DNA of 20,662 nucleotides from Collinsella sp. (GTDB taxonomy: Bacteria; Actinomycetota; Coriobacteriia; Coriobacteriales; Coriobacteriaceae). Position numbers and translations under genes: made by a program. The DNA is taken from assembly GCA_019425005.1 (NCBI GenBank), contig JAHYYK010000024.1:16451-37112 (forward strand), read 5' to 3'. The notes under the pieces were generated by a model. The model ran no database searches and was not told where the DNA came from. It was given only the letters and a program-made list of their open reading frames with translations. The first letter of the stretch is position 1, and each line of letters opens with the position of its first letter. Positions 6,084-14,067 of the stretch are shown piece after piece.

Positions 6084-8765
6084 ATGCAAAAGGAATACCT
6101 GTCCGCCGCGGCGGAGGTGCTCAGCGACCAAGGTGTCGATGAGAACCTCGGCCTGAGCAACGACGAGGCGTCTTCGCGCCTCGCCAAGACAGGCCCTAAC
6201 AAGCTCGAGGAAGCCGAGAAGACACCGCTGTGGAAGCGTTTCTTTGAGCAGATGGCCGACCCCATGGTCATCATGCTGATCGTTGCCGCCGTCATCAGTG
6301 CGCTCACGGGCATGGTCAAGGGCGAGCCCGACTTTGCCGATGTTGCCATCATCATGTTCGTCGTTATCGTCAACTCGGTGCTGGGCGTGGTCCAGGAAGC
6401 CAAGAGCGAGGAGGCCCTCGAGGCCCTGCAGGAGATGAGTGCGGCGCAGTCCAAGGTGCTGCGCGACGGCAAGCTCGTGCACCTGCCGAGCGCCGAGCTC
6501 GTGCCCGGCGACGTGATCATGCTCGAGGCGGGCGACTCCGTCCCGGCCGACTGCCGCGTGCTCGAGAGCGCCACGATGAAGATCGAAGAGGCCGCGCTCA
6601 CCGGCGAGTCCGTGCCCGTAGAGAAGCACGCCAACGTGATCGAGCTCGCTGCGGGCACCGATGACGTGCCGCTCGGCGACCGTAAGAACATGTGCTATAT
6701 GGGCTCCACCGTCGTGTACGGCCGTGGTCGCGCCGTCGTGGTCGGCACCGGCATGAACACCGAGATGGGCAAGATCGCCGGCGCCCTGGCCGAGGCCAAG
6801 GAAGAGCTCACGCCGTTGCAAGTGAAGCTCGCCGAGCTCAGCCGCATCCTTACCATTATGGTTATCGTCATCTGCGTCGTCATCTTTGGCGTTGATATCA
6901 TCCGCCACGGCGTGGGCAACGTTCTTACCGACCCGACTGCCTTGCTCGATACCTTTATGGTCGCCGTCTCGCTCGCCGTCGCTGCCATCCCCGAGGGCCT
7001 GGTCGCCGTCGTGACCATCGTGCTATCGCTTGGCGTGACCAAGATGGCCAAGCGCCAGGCAATCATCCGCAAGCTCTCTGCCGTCGAGACTCTCGGCTGC
7101 ACGCAGACCATCTGCTCCGACAAGACCGGTACCCTTACCCAAAACAAGATGACCGTCGTCAAGCACGAGCTCGCTGCGCCTAAGGAGAAATTCCTGGCCG
7201 GTATGGCCCTTTGCTCCGATGCCCAGTGGGACGAGGAGCTGGGCGAGGCCGTGGGCGAGCCGACCGAGTGCGCGCTCGTCAACGACGCCGGCAAGGCTGG
7301 CCTCACCGGCCTGACTGCCGAGCATCCGCGCGTGGGCGAGGCCCCGTTCGACTCGGGCCGCAAGATGATGTCCGTGATCGTCGAGACCCTGGATGACGAG
7401 TACGAGCAGTACACCAAGGGCGCGCCCGACGTGGTGATCGGCCTGTGCACCCATATCTACGAGGGCGAAAAGGTCGTCCCGCTGACCGAGGAGCGTCGCG
7501 CCGAGCTCGTGGCCGCCAACAAGGCCATGGCCGACGAGGCTCTGCGCGTGCTGGCGCTGGCAAGCCGCACCTACACCGAGGTCCCGAGCGACTGCGGCCC
7601 CGCTGCGCTCGAGCACGACCTGGTCTTCTGCGGCCTGTCCGGCATGATTGACCCTGTCCGCCCCGAGGTCGCCGAAGCCATCCGCGAGGCCCACGACGCT
7701 GGCATTCGCACCGTCATGATCACGGGCGACCACATCGACACCGCCGTGGCCATCGCCAAGCAGCTGGGCATCGTCACCGATCGCAGCCATGCCATCACCG
7801 GTGCCGACCTCGATCGCATGAGCGACGAGGAACTCGACGCGCACATCGAGGACTTCGGCGTGTACGCCCGCGTCCAGCCCGAGCACAAGACACGCATCGT
7901 CGAGGCTTGGAAGTCGCGCGACCAGATCGTGGCCATGACGGGCGACGGCGTCAACGACGCCCCGTCCATCAAGCGCGCCGACATCGGCGTTGGCATGGGC
8001 ATCACCGGTACCGATGTCACCAAGAACGTCGCCGACATGGTGCTTGCCGACGACAATTTCGCCACCATCATCGGTGCCTGCGAAGAGGGCCGTCGCATCT
8101 ACGACAACATCCGCAAGGTCATCCAGTTCCTGCTTTCGGCCAACCTTGCCGAGGTCTTCTCGGTGTTTATCGCCACGCTCATCGGCTTTACCATCTTCCA
8201 GCCGGTGCAGCTGCTGTGGGTGAACCTGGTTACCGACTGCTTCCCTGCGCTCGCGCTGGGCATGGAGGACGCCGAGGGCGACATCATGAAGCGCAAGCCG
8301 CGCAACGCCAAGGACGGTGTCTTTGCCGGACATATGGGTCTGGACTGCGTGGTCCAGGGCCTAATCATCACCGTGCTGGTGCTGGCGAGCTTCTTTGTGG
8401 GCGTGTACTTTGACATGGGCTACATCCACATCGCCGATATGATCGCCGGCAATGCCGACGAGGAAGGCGTGATGATGGCGTTCATCACGCTCAACATGGT
8501 CGAGATTTTTCACTGCTTCAATATGCGCAGCCGTCGTGCGTCGCTGTTCACCATGAAGAAGCAGAACAAGTGGCTGTGGGCTTCCGCCGCGCTGGCACTG
8601 GTGCTGACGGTGATCGTGACCGTGCAGCCGACGCTTGCCGAGATGTTCTTTGGCCCCGTGACGCTTGAGCTCAAGGGCGTTGTCGCTGCCCTGGGCCTGG
8701 CCTTCCTGATCATCCCGCTGATGGAGATCTACAAGGCGATCATGCGCGCGGTCGAGAAGGAGTAA
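6084..8765 (+). CDS. P2A-type cation-transporting P-type ATPase, probably a calcium pump
   Basis: This 893-residue membrane pump has the full P-type ATPase order: actuator loop TGES (173-176), M4 motif PEGL (303-306), phosphorylation motif DKTGT at Asp346, nucleotide-binding KGAP (445-448), hinge TGD (547-549) and TGDGVND (619-625). Residues that bind Ca2+ in SERCA are conserved: Glu304 in M4, Asn687 and Glu690 in M5 (ANLAEV), and Asn714 and Asp718 in M6 (NLVTD). This supports Ca2+ export and argues against heavy-metal, Mg2+ or K+ types; Na+ or Mn2+ cannot be excluded. There is no N-terminal metal-binding domain. ATG 6084 follows AGGAGGGG, which is buried in a leader helix, so translation is probably regulated. 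Confidence 0.93.
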   Translation: MQKEYLSAAAEVLSDQGVDENLGLSNDEASSRLAKTGPNKLEEAEKTPLWKRFFEQMADPMVIMLIVAAVISALTGMVKGEPDFADVAIIMFVVIVNSVLGVVQEAKSEEALEALQEMSAAQSKVLRDGKLVHLPSAELVPGDVIMLEAGDSVPADCRVLESATMKIEEAALTGESVPVEKHANVIELAAGTDDVPLGDRKNMCYMGSTVVYGRGRAVVVGTGMNTEMGKIAGALAEAKEELTPLQVKLAELSRILTIMVIVICVVIFGVDIIRHGVGNVLTDPTALLDTFMVAVSLAVAAIPEGLVAVVTIVLSLGVTKMAKRQAIIRKLSAVETLGCTQTICSDKTGTLTQNKMTVVKHELAAPKEKFLAGMALCSDAQWDEELGEAVGEPTECALVNDAGKAGLTGLTAEHPRVGEAPFDSGRKMMSVIVETLDDEYEQYTKGAPDVVIGLCTHIYEGEKVVPLTEERRAELVAANKAMADEALRVLALASRTYTEVPSDCGPAALEHDLVFCGLSGMIDPVRPEVAEAIREAHDAGIRTVMITGDHIDTAVAIAKQLGIVTDRSHAITGADLDRMSDEELDAHIEDFGVYARVQPEHKTRIVEAWKSRDQIVAMTGDGVNDAPSIKRADIGVGMGITGTDVTKNVADMVLADDNFATIIGACEEGRRIYDNIRKVIQFLLSANLAEVFSVFIATLIGFTIFQPVQLLWVNLVTDCFPALALGMEDAEGDIMKRKPRNAKDGVFAGHMGLDCVVQGLIITVLVLASFFVGVYFDMGYIHIADMIAGNADEEGVMMAFITLNMVEIFHCFNMRSRRASLFTMKKQNKWLWASAALALVLTVIVTVQPTLAEMFFGPVTLELKGVVAALGLAFLIIPLMEIYKAIMRAVEKE

Positions 8766-8788
8766 GTCGAAAGGCCATCCTTCCCACC

Positions 8789-8879
8789 GGCCCGACCGCC
8801 TGCGGGGTTTCTTCCTCGCTGGTCCTCGCGCTTCGCGCTGCGGGATCGCTCGGAAGAAACCCCTCCCGGCGGGCGGGCC
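8789..8879. repeat. Large extragenic palindrome
   Basis: Twelve bases at 8789-8800 pair with 8868-8879 with one mismatch. Nested within, GGGGTTTCTTCC (8804-8815) pairs perfectly with 8852-8863. The remaining 36-base apex contains a smaller GC-rich hairpin around GCGCTTCGCG. It follows the ATPase stop codon by 23 bases and lacks a U-tract on either strand. It resembles the repeated extragenic palindromes of other bacteria, but only one copy is in this window. Confidence 0.6.
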
Positions 8880-8921
8880 TTCGGATAACCTCTCGGGACC
8901 ATTGGCTGAGGGAAAGTTTGT

Positions 8922-8955
8922 GAGCTGGTCGGGCTTTGCCCGGCCAGCTCTTTTT
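8922..8955 (+). terminator. Intrinsic terminator after the P-type ATPase
   Basis: A 13-base-pair stem (8922-8934 with 8938-8950, one G-U) has a TTT loop and a TTTTT tail at 8951-8955. It is the strongest plus-strand stop signal between the ATPase and rsgA. Confidence 0.87.
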
Positions 8956-8965
8956 GATTTAAAAT
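8936..8965 (+). promoter_or_regulatory. Probable rsgA promoter, overlapping the preceding terminator
   Basis: TTGCCC (8936-8941) lies in the terminator loop and 3' arm, and TAAAAT (8960-8965) follows 18 bases later in AT-rich DNA. Transcription would start near 8972, about 30 bases before the GTG start of rsgA. Confidence 0.45.
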
Positions 8966-9003
8966 ACCTGCTCAGTTGTGATTTTTGGTGCTGGGAGGCG
9001 TTT

Positions 9004-10182
9004 GTGGCTAAGGCTAAGGCGAAGAAAAAGACGACGGGGGCGCGGGCTAAGCGTGATCGTCGTCGGAAGCTCGCGACCGAACCCCCTGCATCTGCTGAGG
9101 AGTTGCTGGCGAGTGTACCGGGGCTTGACGCGCTGCAGGATGTTCCGGCGTTTGATGACCTGCCGGTCGATGAAGCCCAGCAGGCTGCCTTTGATGATTT
9201 CTGCGCACATGCCGAGGAGCCCGAGCAGATGCAGCTTGGCGCCGTGGTGCGCTTGGATCGTGGGTTTCCGCTGGTGGCGACTGCCGACGATACCTTCCGC
9301 GCCGAGCATGCCGTGGGATTTGCCAAGTCGCGCGGTGGGGACGAGGTCCTGCTGCCTGCCGTGGGCGATCGTGTGGCGGTGCGCCGCGCTCCCGGGCACG
9401 ATATGGGCGTGATTGAATGCGTGCTGCCGCGCCGTACGAGCTTTGAGCGTTGGCGCGGCCGTGCCCGCGGAGAGCGCCAGGTGCTCTGCTCCAACGTGGA
9501 TAGCGTGCTAATCGTGCAGGCGCTCGGTGCCGGCGAGGTGCTGCTCGACCGTGTGGCGCGTTCGCTGGTATTGGCGCTCGACTGCGATGCCGAGCCGGTG
9601 GTGGTACTCACCAAAGCTGACCGCTGCGATGCCGAGGAACTCGAGCGCGATCTGGACCGCGTGCGCCGCCTGGTGGGTCCGGACGTGCGCGTGATCGTGA
9701 CGTCCTCTGCCGAGGGCCGCGGCCTGGACGAGGTCCGTGCCTGCGTGCCTGCCGGGAGCTGCGCCATGATTCTGGGCGAGTCGGGTGCCGGCAAGTCGAC
9801 GCTGCTCAATGCGCTGCTGGGCCACGATACGTTGGCGACCGGCGGTGTGCGCGAACGCGACGACCAGGGCCGTCACACTACCGTCGCGCGCGTGATGGTG
9901 ACGCTGCCGGGCGACGCCGGCGTGATCGCCGATGCCCCGGGCCTGCGCAGCCTACCGCTCGTGGGTCACGAGCGGGGACTGGCCCGCGCCTTCCCCGAGA
10001 TTGTCGAGGCATCGCGCGCGTGCCGGTTTGGCGATTGCACGCATACCCATGAGCCGGGTTGCGCCGTTCGCGAGGCCGAGGACGCCGGGCAAATCGATAG
10101 CCTGCGTCTGGAAACGTTCCAAAACCTGGCGTTATCCATGCGCGTGAGTGCTCAAATGCTCGATCCCGATGTCCATCTGTAA
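9004..10182 (+). CDS. rsgA: Ribosome small-subunit biogenesis GTPase RsgA
   Basis: This 392-residue cytoplasmic GTPase acts in late 30S subunit maturation. It has the circularly permuted motif order that defines the family: G4 LTKAD (202-206), then P-loop GESGAGKST (258-266), G2 RHTT (290-293) and G3 DAPG (310-313). An OB-fold region lies at about 78-140, and a C-terminal zinc site is visible as Cys340, Cys345, His347 and Cys353 (CRFGDCTHTHEPGC). The first 75 residues, a Lys/Arg-rich start followed by an acidic stretch, extend beyond the usual family N-terminus. GTG 9004 follows GGGAGGCG. Upstream in-frame starts would run through the terminator hairpin and were rejected. The gene forms its own transcription unit. 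Confidence 0.95.
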   Translation: MAKAKAKKKTTGARAKRDRRRKLATEPPASAEELLASVPGLDALQDVPAFDDLPVDEAQQAAFDDFCAHAEEPEQMQLGAVVRLDRGFPLVATADDTFRAEHAVGFAKSRGGDEVLLPAVGDRVAVRRAPGHDMGVIECVLPRRTSFERWRGRARGERQVLCSNVDSVLIVQALGAGEVLLDRVARSLVLALDCDAEPVVVLTKADRCDAEELERDLDRVRRLVGPDVRVIVTSSAEGRGLDEVRACVPAGSCAMILGESGAGKSTLLNALLGHDTLATGGVRERDDQGRHTTVARVMVTLPGDAGVIADAPGLRSLPLVGHERGLARAFPEIVEASRACRFGDCTHTHEPGCAVREAEDAGQIDSLRLETFQNLALSMRVSAQMLDPDVHL

Positions 10183-10199
10183 TTGATTTTTCCTATGAC

Positions 10200-10233
10200 A
10201 GCCGTTTCCCAACTGTTCGGGAGACGGCTTTTT
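10200..10233 (+). terminator. Intrinsic terminator after rsgA
   Basis: An 11-base-pair stem (10200-10210 with 10219-10229, one U-G) with an 8-base loop is followed by a run of T ending at 10233. It lies 18 bases after the rsgA stop codon. Confidence 0.9.
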
Positions 10234-10263
10234 GCTGCGGAAAAGCCTCGAAACATGCAGTTT

Positions 10264-10347
10264 GCTGACGTGCTGACCAAAACCTTGCCACGAGCTTGAC
10301 GGGCTGGTCAGCTTTTGGTCAGCGATTGGTTTGACATCGAAAACCAA
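10264..10347. promoter_or_regulatory. Repeated GCTGAC half-sites upstream of the Tad operon
   Basis: Two half-sites in one direction (GCTGAC at 10264-10269, GCTGACC at 10272-10278) face two in the other (GGTCAGC at 10306-10312 and 10317-10323). The second and fourth extend to an 11-base inverted repeat (10272-10282 with 10313-10323). A separate hairpin, TTGGTTT with AAACCAA (10326-10332 and 10341-10347), follows. TTGACG at 10296 and TTGACA at 10331 could be -35 boxes, but no matching -10 box is clear. The array probably binds a regulator of the pilus operon; which one is unknown. Confidence 0.4.
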
Positions 10348-10433
10348 GATTGCGATTGCGCCGCTTTGCACTCTGACCGCCCAGACAATGGTGGTACGGG
10401 CATTCGCCCGGCACTGCCATGAGAGGAGCGGCC

Positions 10434-11093
10434 GTGAACAAGAGCAAGCGCATCGCCATCAGTCTGGTCGCGGGCGTGCTCGCTGCTCTGCTCTGCATGG
10501 TTTACGGCTCATCGATCCGCTCACAAGCCGAACAGGTCCAGGCTGAGACCTTGGCCAAGTACGGTGGCGATCGCGTCGAGGTATGCGTCGCGGCGCGCGA
10601 TATCGATGTGGGCGAGACCCTCGATGAGACCAATGTCATAACCCAGGAGTGGCTGACGAGTCTGCTGCCGCGTGACGCGGCGACCGAGCTGCGCCAGGTG
10701 CGCGGCGACGTGACGACTTCGCGTATTCCCAAAAACGCCGTGATCTGCAATGTCTACACCAAGGTCGAGAGCCGCAAGCTCGAGGTGCCTAAGGGCAAGG
10801 TCGCCGTTTCGGTGGCGGTCGATGCCGAGCACTCGGTCGGCGGTGCTACGGGCGTGGGCAGCTACGTGGATGTGTATGTGCAAAAAGACGGCGTGACCGA
10901 TCGGCTGTGCGGCGCGTACGTGATCGATACCAGTGAGGATTCCGGTGCCACGCGCGAGGGCAAGATCGAATGGGTGACGCTGGCGGCTGACCCCGAAGAC
11001 GTCAAGGAACTGCTGGGAGCCTCGGGCAAGGGAACGGTCAGCTTGACGATTCCCGCCACGGCGCGCGGCAAAAAGAGCGGAGGCGACGAGTGA
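10434..11093 (+). CDS. cpaB: Flp pilus assembly protein CpaB (SAF and RcpC-like domains)
   Basis: This 219-residue protein has one N-terminal membrane helix (residues 8-25) followed by an extracytoplasmic region. A SAF-like segment (about 47-110) contains VCVAARDIDVGETLDETNV, close to the family pattern. A second domain (118-205) matches RcpC/CpaB, with VAVSVAVDAEHSVGG and GSYVDVYV. In Gram-negative bacteria CpaB sits near the secretin; in Gram-positive Tad systems it probably helps the pilus cross the cell envelope, perhaps by binding wall polymer, which is inference. GTG 10434 is chosen because GAGGAG lies five bases upstream; the ATG at 10419 has no such site. It is the first gene of the Tad operon and its stop touches the next start. 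Confidence 0.85.
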   Translation: MNKSKRIAISLVAGVLAALLCMVYGSSIRSQAEQVQAETLAKYGGDRVEVCVAARDIDVGETLDETNVITQEWLTSLLPRDAATELRQVRGDVTTSRIPKNAVICNVYTKVESRKLEVPKGKVAVSVAVDAEHSVGGATGVGSYVDVYVQKDGVTDRLCGAYVIDTSEDSGATREGKIEWVTLAADPEDVKELLGASGKGTVSLTIPATARGKKSGGDE

Positions 11094-12742
11094 TGAAGGC
11101 GATCTGGCTTGCGTGCTGCGCGTGCGGCGATTACGGGCTGTTGCAGCGGGAAGTCGAGGGCCGTGATGCGGGTGCACAGGTGCTTCGCGTGGGTGACCTG
11201 GACGGGCTGGTTTCCATGGCGCGGGCGTTTCCGTCGCGCCGCGGGGCTGCCATCATCGCGGCGTCTCTGTTTGATACCGAAGATGTGCGCAAGACTGTTG
11301 CGCGCCTGACGGCCGAAGGCCGCGTGAGTCGCGTGGTCGTGTTGATAGAAGCGCTCGATCCGTCGGATATCGAGGGGCTGTTTCGCGCGGGGGCGACCGA
11401 GGTCATCGCTGCACACAGTATATGCGGCAACGGGCGCGCGGGCGAGGGAGCGGTTGATTCCGATCGGCGCATGACGATTGAGCCCGATGCTTTTGTTGAT
11501 AGGGAACCCGGGGCGCCTCGCGCTACAAGAGGCCCGCGTGTTGATGATTATGGAAAAGCGGAAGCCGAGCATGGTCGGCGCCCCCGGAACCCCCTTGTAT
11601 ACGATGACGCTGGAGGGCCGGCGCAGCATGCTGGCGACTCCCCGGCAGTAGATATGGGATACGTGCACGGCGTGAATCTGGCGGATGAACTCGACGAAGT
11701 TGAGGGCCTTGCCGGGTGCGGCGAGTTGTCGCTGATGCAGCATGAGCAGATTGCGCAGAACGAGCCTGCCTCGCAGACCGAACAAGCAGCCATGCCGGCT
11801 TGGACGCAGCACGTGGTTGCGGCGGGGGAGACGGGGACGCTGTCACCGACGCCCGCCCCGCCGCCTCCGATGCCGCCGGCAGACGCTACCGCTCCGCCGC
11901 ATCGAGCTCCAGTCATCTGCGCTATTTCGGGTTCGGGCGGTTGCGGCAAGTCGACGATCGTTGCCACCATGGCACACACATCGTCGCTGTTGGGCTTGCG
12001 TGCCGCCGTGCTCGACCTGGACCTGATGTTTGGAAACCTTTACGACTTGTTAGGCGTCGATGCTCCGCGCGATATGGCGGCACTTATCGAGCCGTCGGCG
12101 GCGGGCATGCTCACCGAGCCGGATATCGTAGCCGCTTCGATGCGCGTGGCGCCGGGCGTTACGCTCTGGGGTCCCGTCGCGGCGCCCGAGCAAGCCGAGC
12201 TCATGGCACGTCCGGTGGAGCTACTGCTTGATGTTCTGCGTCGCGAATCCGACGTGGTCTTTATCGATACCTCGGTCTTTTGGGGCGACGCCGTGGCGGC
12301 TGCGGTGGCGGCGAGCGACCGTTGCCTGGTCGTTGGCGATGCGGCGGTGTCGTCCGCGGCATCGGCATCGCGCGTCATTGAACTGGCAGGTCGAGTAGGT
12401 GTGCCGCGCACGCGCATGAGCGCCGTGTTCAACCGGTTCGGTGCGCGCGGGGCAGACGAGGACGTCGCCATGCGCTTTGAGATTGCCTGTGCGTTAAGCT
12501 CCAAGATTCGTATCGCCGATGGCGGGCAGGATCTCGCCGCGCTCATGGCGTTTGGGCGCGCTGACGAGGCAGTGGGGCAGACCAGCGCTTTTGCGACTAG
12601 CGTGCGCGAGGCCACGCGCGAGATGCTCGTGGAACTGGGGTGCGCCGTCGGCCCTTGGAGCGATATGGTCGCCGACCGTGCAACGCGCACCGAACGCCCG
12701 CGTATCCGCCTTCCCTGGTCGCGCGAGGGTGATCAGCGATGA
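11093..12742 (+). CDS. TadZ/CpaE-like pilus assembly ATPase
   Basis: This 549-residue protein has three parts. Residues 1-112 look like the degenerate response-regulator-like domain of TadZ/CpaE. Residues about 113-270 form an unusually long, low-complexity linker ending in a proline-rich stretch (SPTPAPPPPMPP). Residues 272-549 are a MinD/ParA-like ATPase with Walker A SGSGGCGKST (Lys286), AVLDLDLMFGN and FIDTSVFWGD. The first signature lysine of the deviant Walker A (KGGxGK) is a serine here. TadZ proteins place the pilus machine at a cell pole and recruit the CpaF motor. The ATG at 11093 overlaps the cpaB stop by one base; GTG 11090 is an equal alternative, and GGAGG is upstream. The stop overlaps cpaF in ATGA. 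Confidence 0.85.
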   Translation: MKAIWLACCACGDYGLLQREVEGRDAGAQVLRVGDLDGLVSMARAFPSRRGAAIIAASLFDTEDVRKTVARLTAEGRVSRVVVLIEALDPSDIEGLFRAGATEVIAAHSICGNGRAGEGAVDSDRRMTIEPDAFVDREPGAPRATRGPRVDDYGKAEAEHGRRPRNPLVYDDAGGPAQHAGDSPAVDMGYVHGVNLADELDEVEGLAGCGELSLMQHEQIAQNEPASQTEQAAMPAWTQHVVAAGETGTLSPTPAPPPPMPPADATAPPHRAPVICAISGSGGCGKSTIVATMAHTSSLLGLRAAVLDLDLMFGNLYDLLGVDAPRDMAALIEPSAAGMLTEPDIVAASMRVAPGVTLWGPVAAPEQAELMARPVELLLDVLRRESDVVFIDTSVFWGDAVAAAVAASDRCLVVGDAAVSSAASASRVIELAGRVGVPRTRMSAVFNRFGARGADEDVAMRFEIACALSSKIRIADGGQDLAALMAFGRADEAVGQTSAFATSVREATREMLVELGCAVGPWSDMVADRATRTERPRIRLPWSREGDQR

Positions 12743-14067
12743 GCCTGCAAACGAGGATTAAGGCTGCCGGCGCTGCGGCGGCGGCAGCGCCTGTAGATGT
12801 GGGGCGTCGCCGCGCCGTGAAACGACGCACCAAGCGCGCCGTGATGGACCGCATGGGTTACGACGAAGTGGCGCGTATCAGCGCCTATATCGACCCGGCA
12901 CTTGCCCGCTCGGAATTGCGTCCTGCGGTGGAGGCGGCGCTCAATGTTGAGGAGCCGACCGATCTCGCGACGCCCGAGCGCGAGACCATCATCGACGAGA
13001 TTTTGGATGACGTGGTGGGCTTGGGGCCGTTGCAGCCGCTCATCGAGGACGACACCGTTACCGAGATCATGATCAACGGCTGCCGCTCGGCTTTCTTTGA
13101 ACGCGGCGGCGTCTTGTACCCCATCGAGCATGCGTTTGAGGATGATGAGCAGATCCGTGTGCTTATCGACCGCATTATCTCGCCACTTGGCCGCCGTATC
13201 GACGAGCGCAGCCCCATCGTCAACGCCCGCCTCAAAACGGGCTATCGCGTCAACGCGGTGATTCCGCCTGTGGCGATTGACGGACCGATTCTCACCATCC
13301 GAAAGTTCTCGGACCGCATCTGTTCGTTGGACGAGCTTGTGGGCCTGGGATCGCTGCCGCTTTGGTATGCGCAGCTGCTGTCGTGTGCGGTGTCGCTGCG
13401 ACAGGACCTGGCGGTTGCGGGAGGCACGGGATCTGGTAAGACCACCCTGCTCAACGCGTTGTCATGTGAGATTTCCACCGGCGAGCGCATCGTGACGATC
13501 GAGGACTCTGCCGAGCTCAAGTTTGCGTATCATCCGCACGTGGTGCGCCTAGAGGCGCGCGAGGCTTCAATTGAGGGCGAGGGCGCGGTGACGATCCGCG
13601 ACCTGGTGACTAATGCCCTGCGCATGCGCCCCGACCGCATCGTGGTGGGCGAGGTGCGCGGTGCCGAGTGCTGCGACATGTTGCAGGCCATGAACACGGG
13701 CCACGACGGGTCGCTCACCACGCTTCATGCGGGTTCAGAACAGGAGACCGTGGTGCGTCTGACGTTGCTTGCGCGTTATGGCATCGATCTGCCGAGCGAG
13801 CTCATCGAGGAGCAGATTGCCATGGCGCTCGACGGCATCGTGATGTCCGAGCGCCACGCCGATGGCAGGCGTTTCGTCTCCTCGTATTCGGGGGTGCGAC
13901 GCGCCGCATCGGGTGGCGTAGAGCTCGAGCGCTATGTGACGTTCGATGCCGCCGAGCGCACCTGGACGCTTGACCGCGAGCCGCCGTTTATCGCAGAAGG
14001 CCTGCGGTCGGGGACGCTCACACAAGAGGAGGTGGACGAATGGAGATCACTGTGCCCCTCGTCGTAG
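12739..14067 (+). CDS. cpaF: Tad pilus secretion ATPase CpaF/TadA
   Basis: This 442-residue cytoplasmic motor of the type II/IV secretion ATPase superfamily drives pilin assembly and possibly retraction. Walker A is GGTGSGKTT (228-236), the Asp box is IVTIEDSAEL (251-260), Walker B is IVVGEVRG (301-308) and the His box is NTGHDGSLTTLHAG (319-332). The N-terminal domain includes GLGPLQPLI and VTEIMING, typical of CpaF. A basic segment near residues 23-33 precedes it. It starts in an ATGA overlap with tadZ, and its C-terminal 28 bases overlap tadB, so all three are probably translated together. The length is normal for the family. Confidence 0.97.
   Translation: MSLQTRIKAAGAAAAAAPVDVGRRRAVKRRTKRAVMDRMGYDEVARISAYIDPALARSELRPAVEAALNVEEPTDLATPERETIIDEILDDVVGLGPLQPLIEDDTVTEIMINGCRSAFFERGGVLYPIEHAFEDDEQIRVLIDRIISPLGRRIDERSPIVNARLKTGYRVNAVIPPVAIDGPILTIRKFSDRICSLDELVGLGSLPLWYAQLLSCAVSLRQDLAVAGGTGSGKTTLLNALSCEISTGERIVTIEDSAELKFAYHPHVVRLEAREASIEGEGAVTIRDLVTNALRMRPDRIVVGEVRGAECCDMLQAMNTGHDGSLTTLHAGSEQETVVRLTLLARYGIDLPSELIEEQIAMALDGIVMSERHADGRRFVSSYSGVRRAASGGVELERYVTFDAAERTWTLDREPPFIAEGLRSGTLTQEEVDEWRSLCPSS

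Noticed and set aside
7023..8333. A 436-codon minus-strand frame inside the P-type ATPase gene
   Set aside because: It is a shadow frame of a well-conserved ATPase; the translation is rich in Asp, His, Gly and Ala, without domains, and no ribosome binding site was seen.
8361..9809. A 482-codon minus-strand frame spanning the ATPase end, the palindrome and rsgA
   Set aside because: It runs through a terminator hairpin and two conserved plus-strand genes. The translation is low-complexity Ser/Arg/Ala without motifs.
10862..11812. A 316-codon minus-strand frame inside cpaB and tadZ
   Set aside because: Antisense to two recognised Tad genes; the translation is Arg/His/Ser-rich without domain signs.
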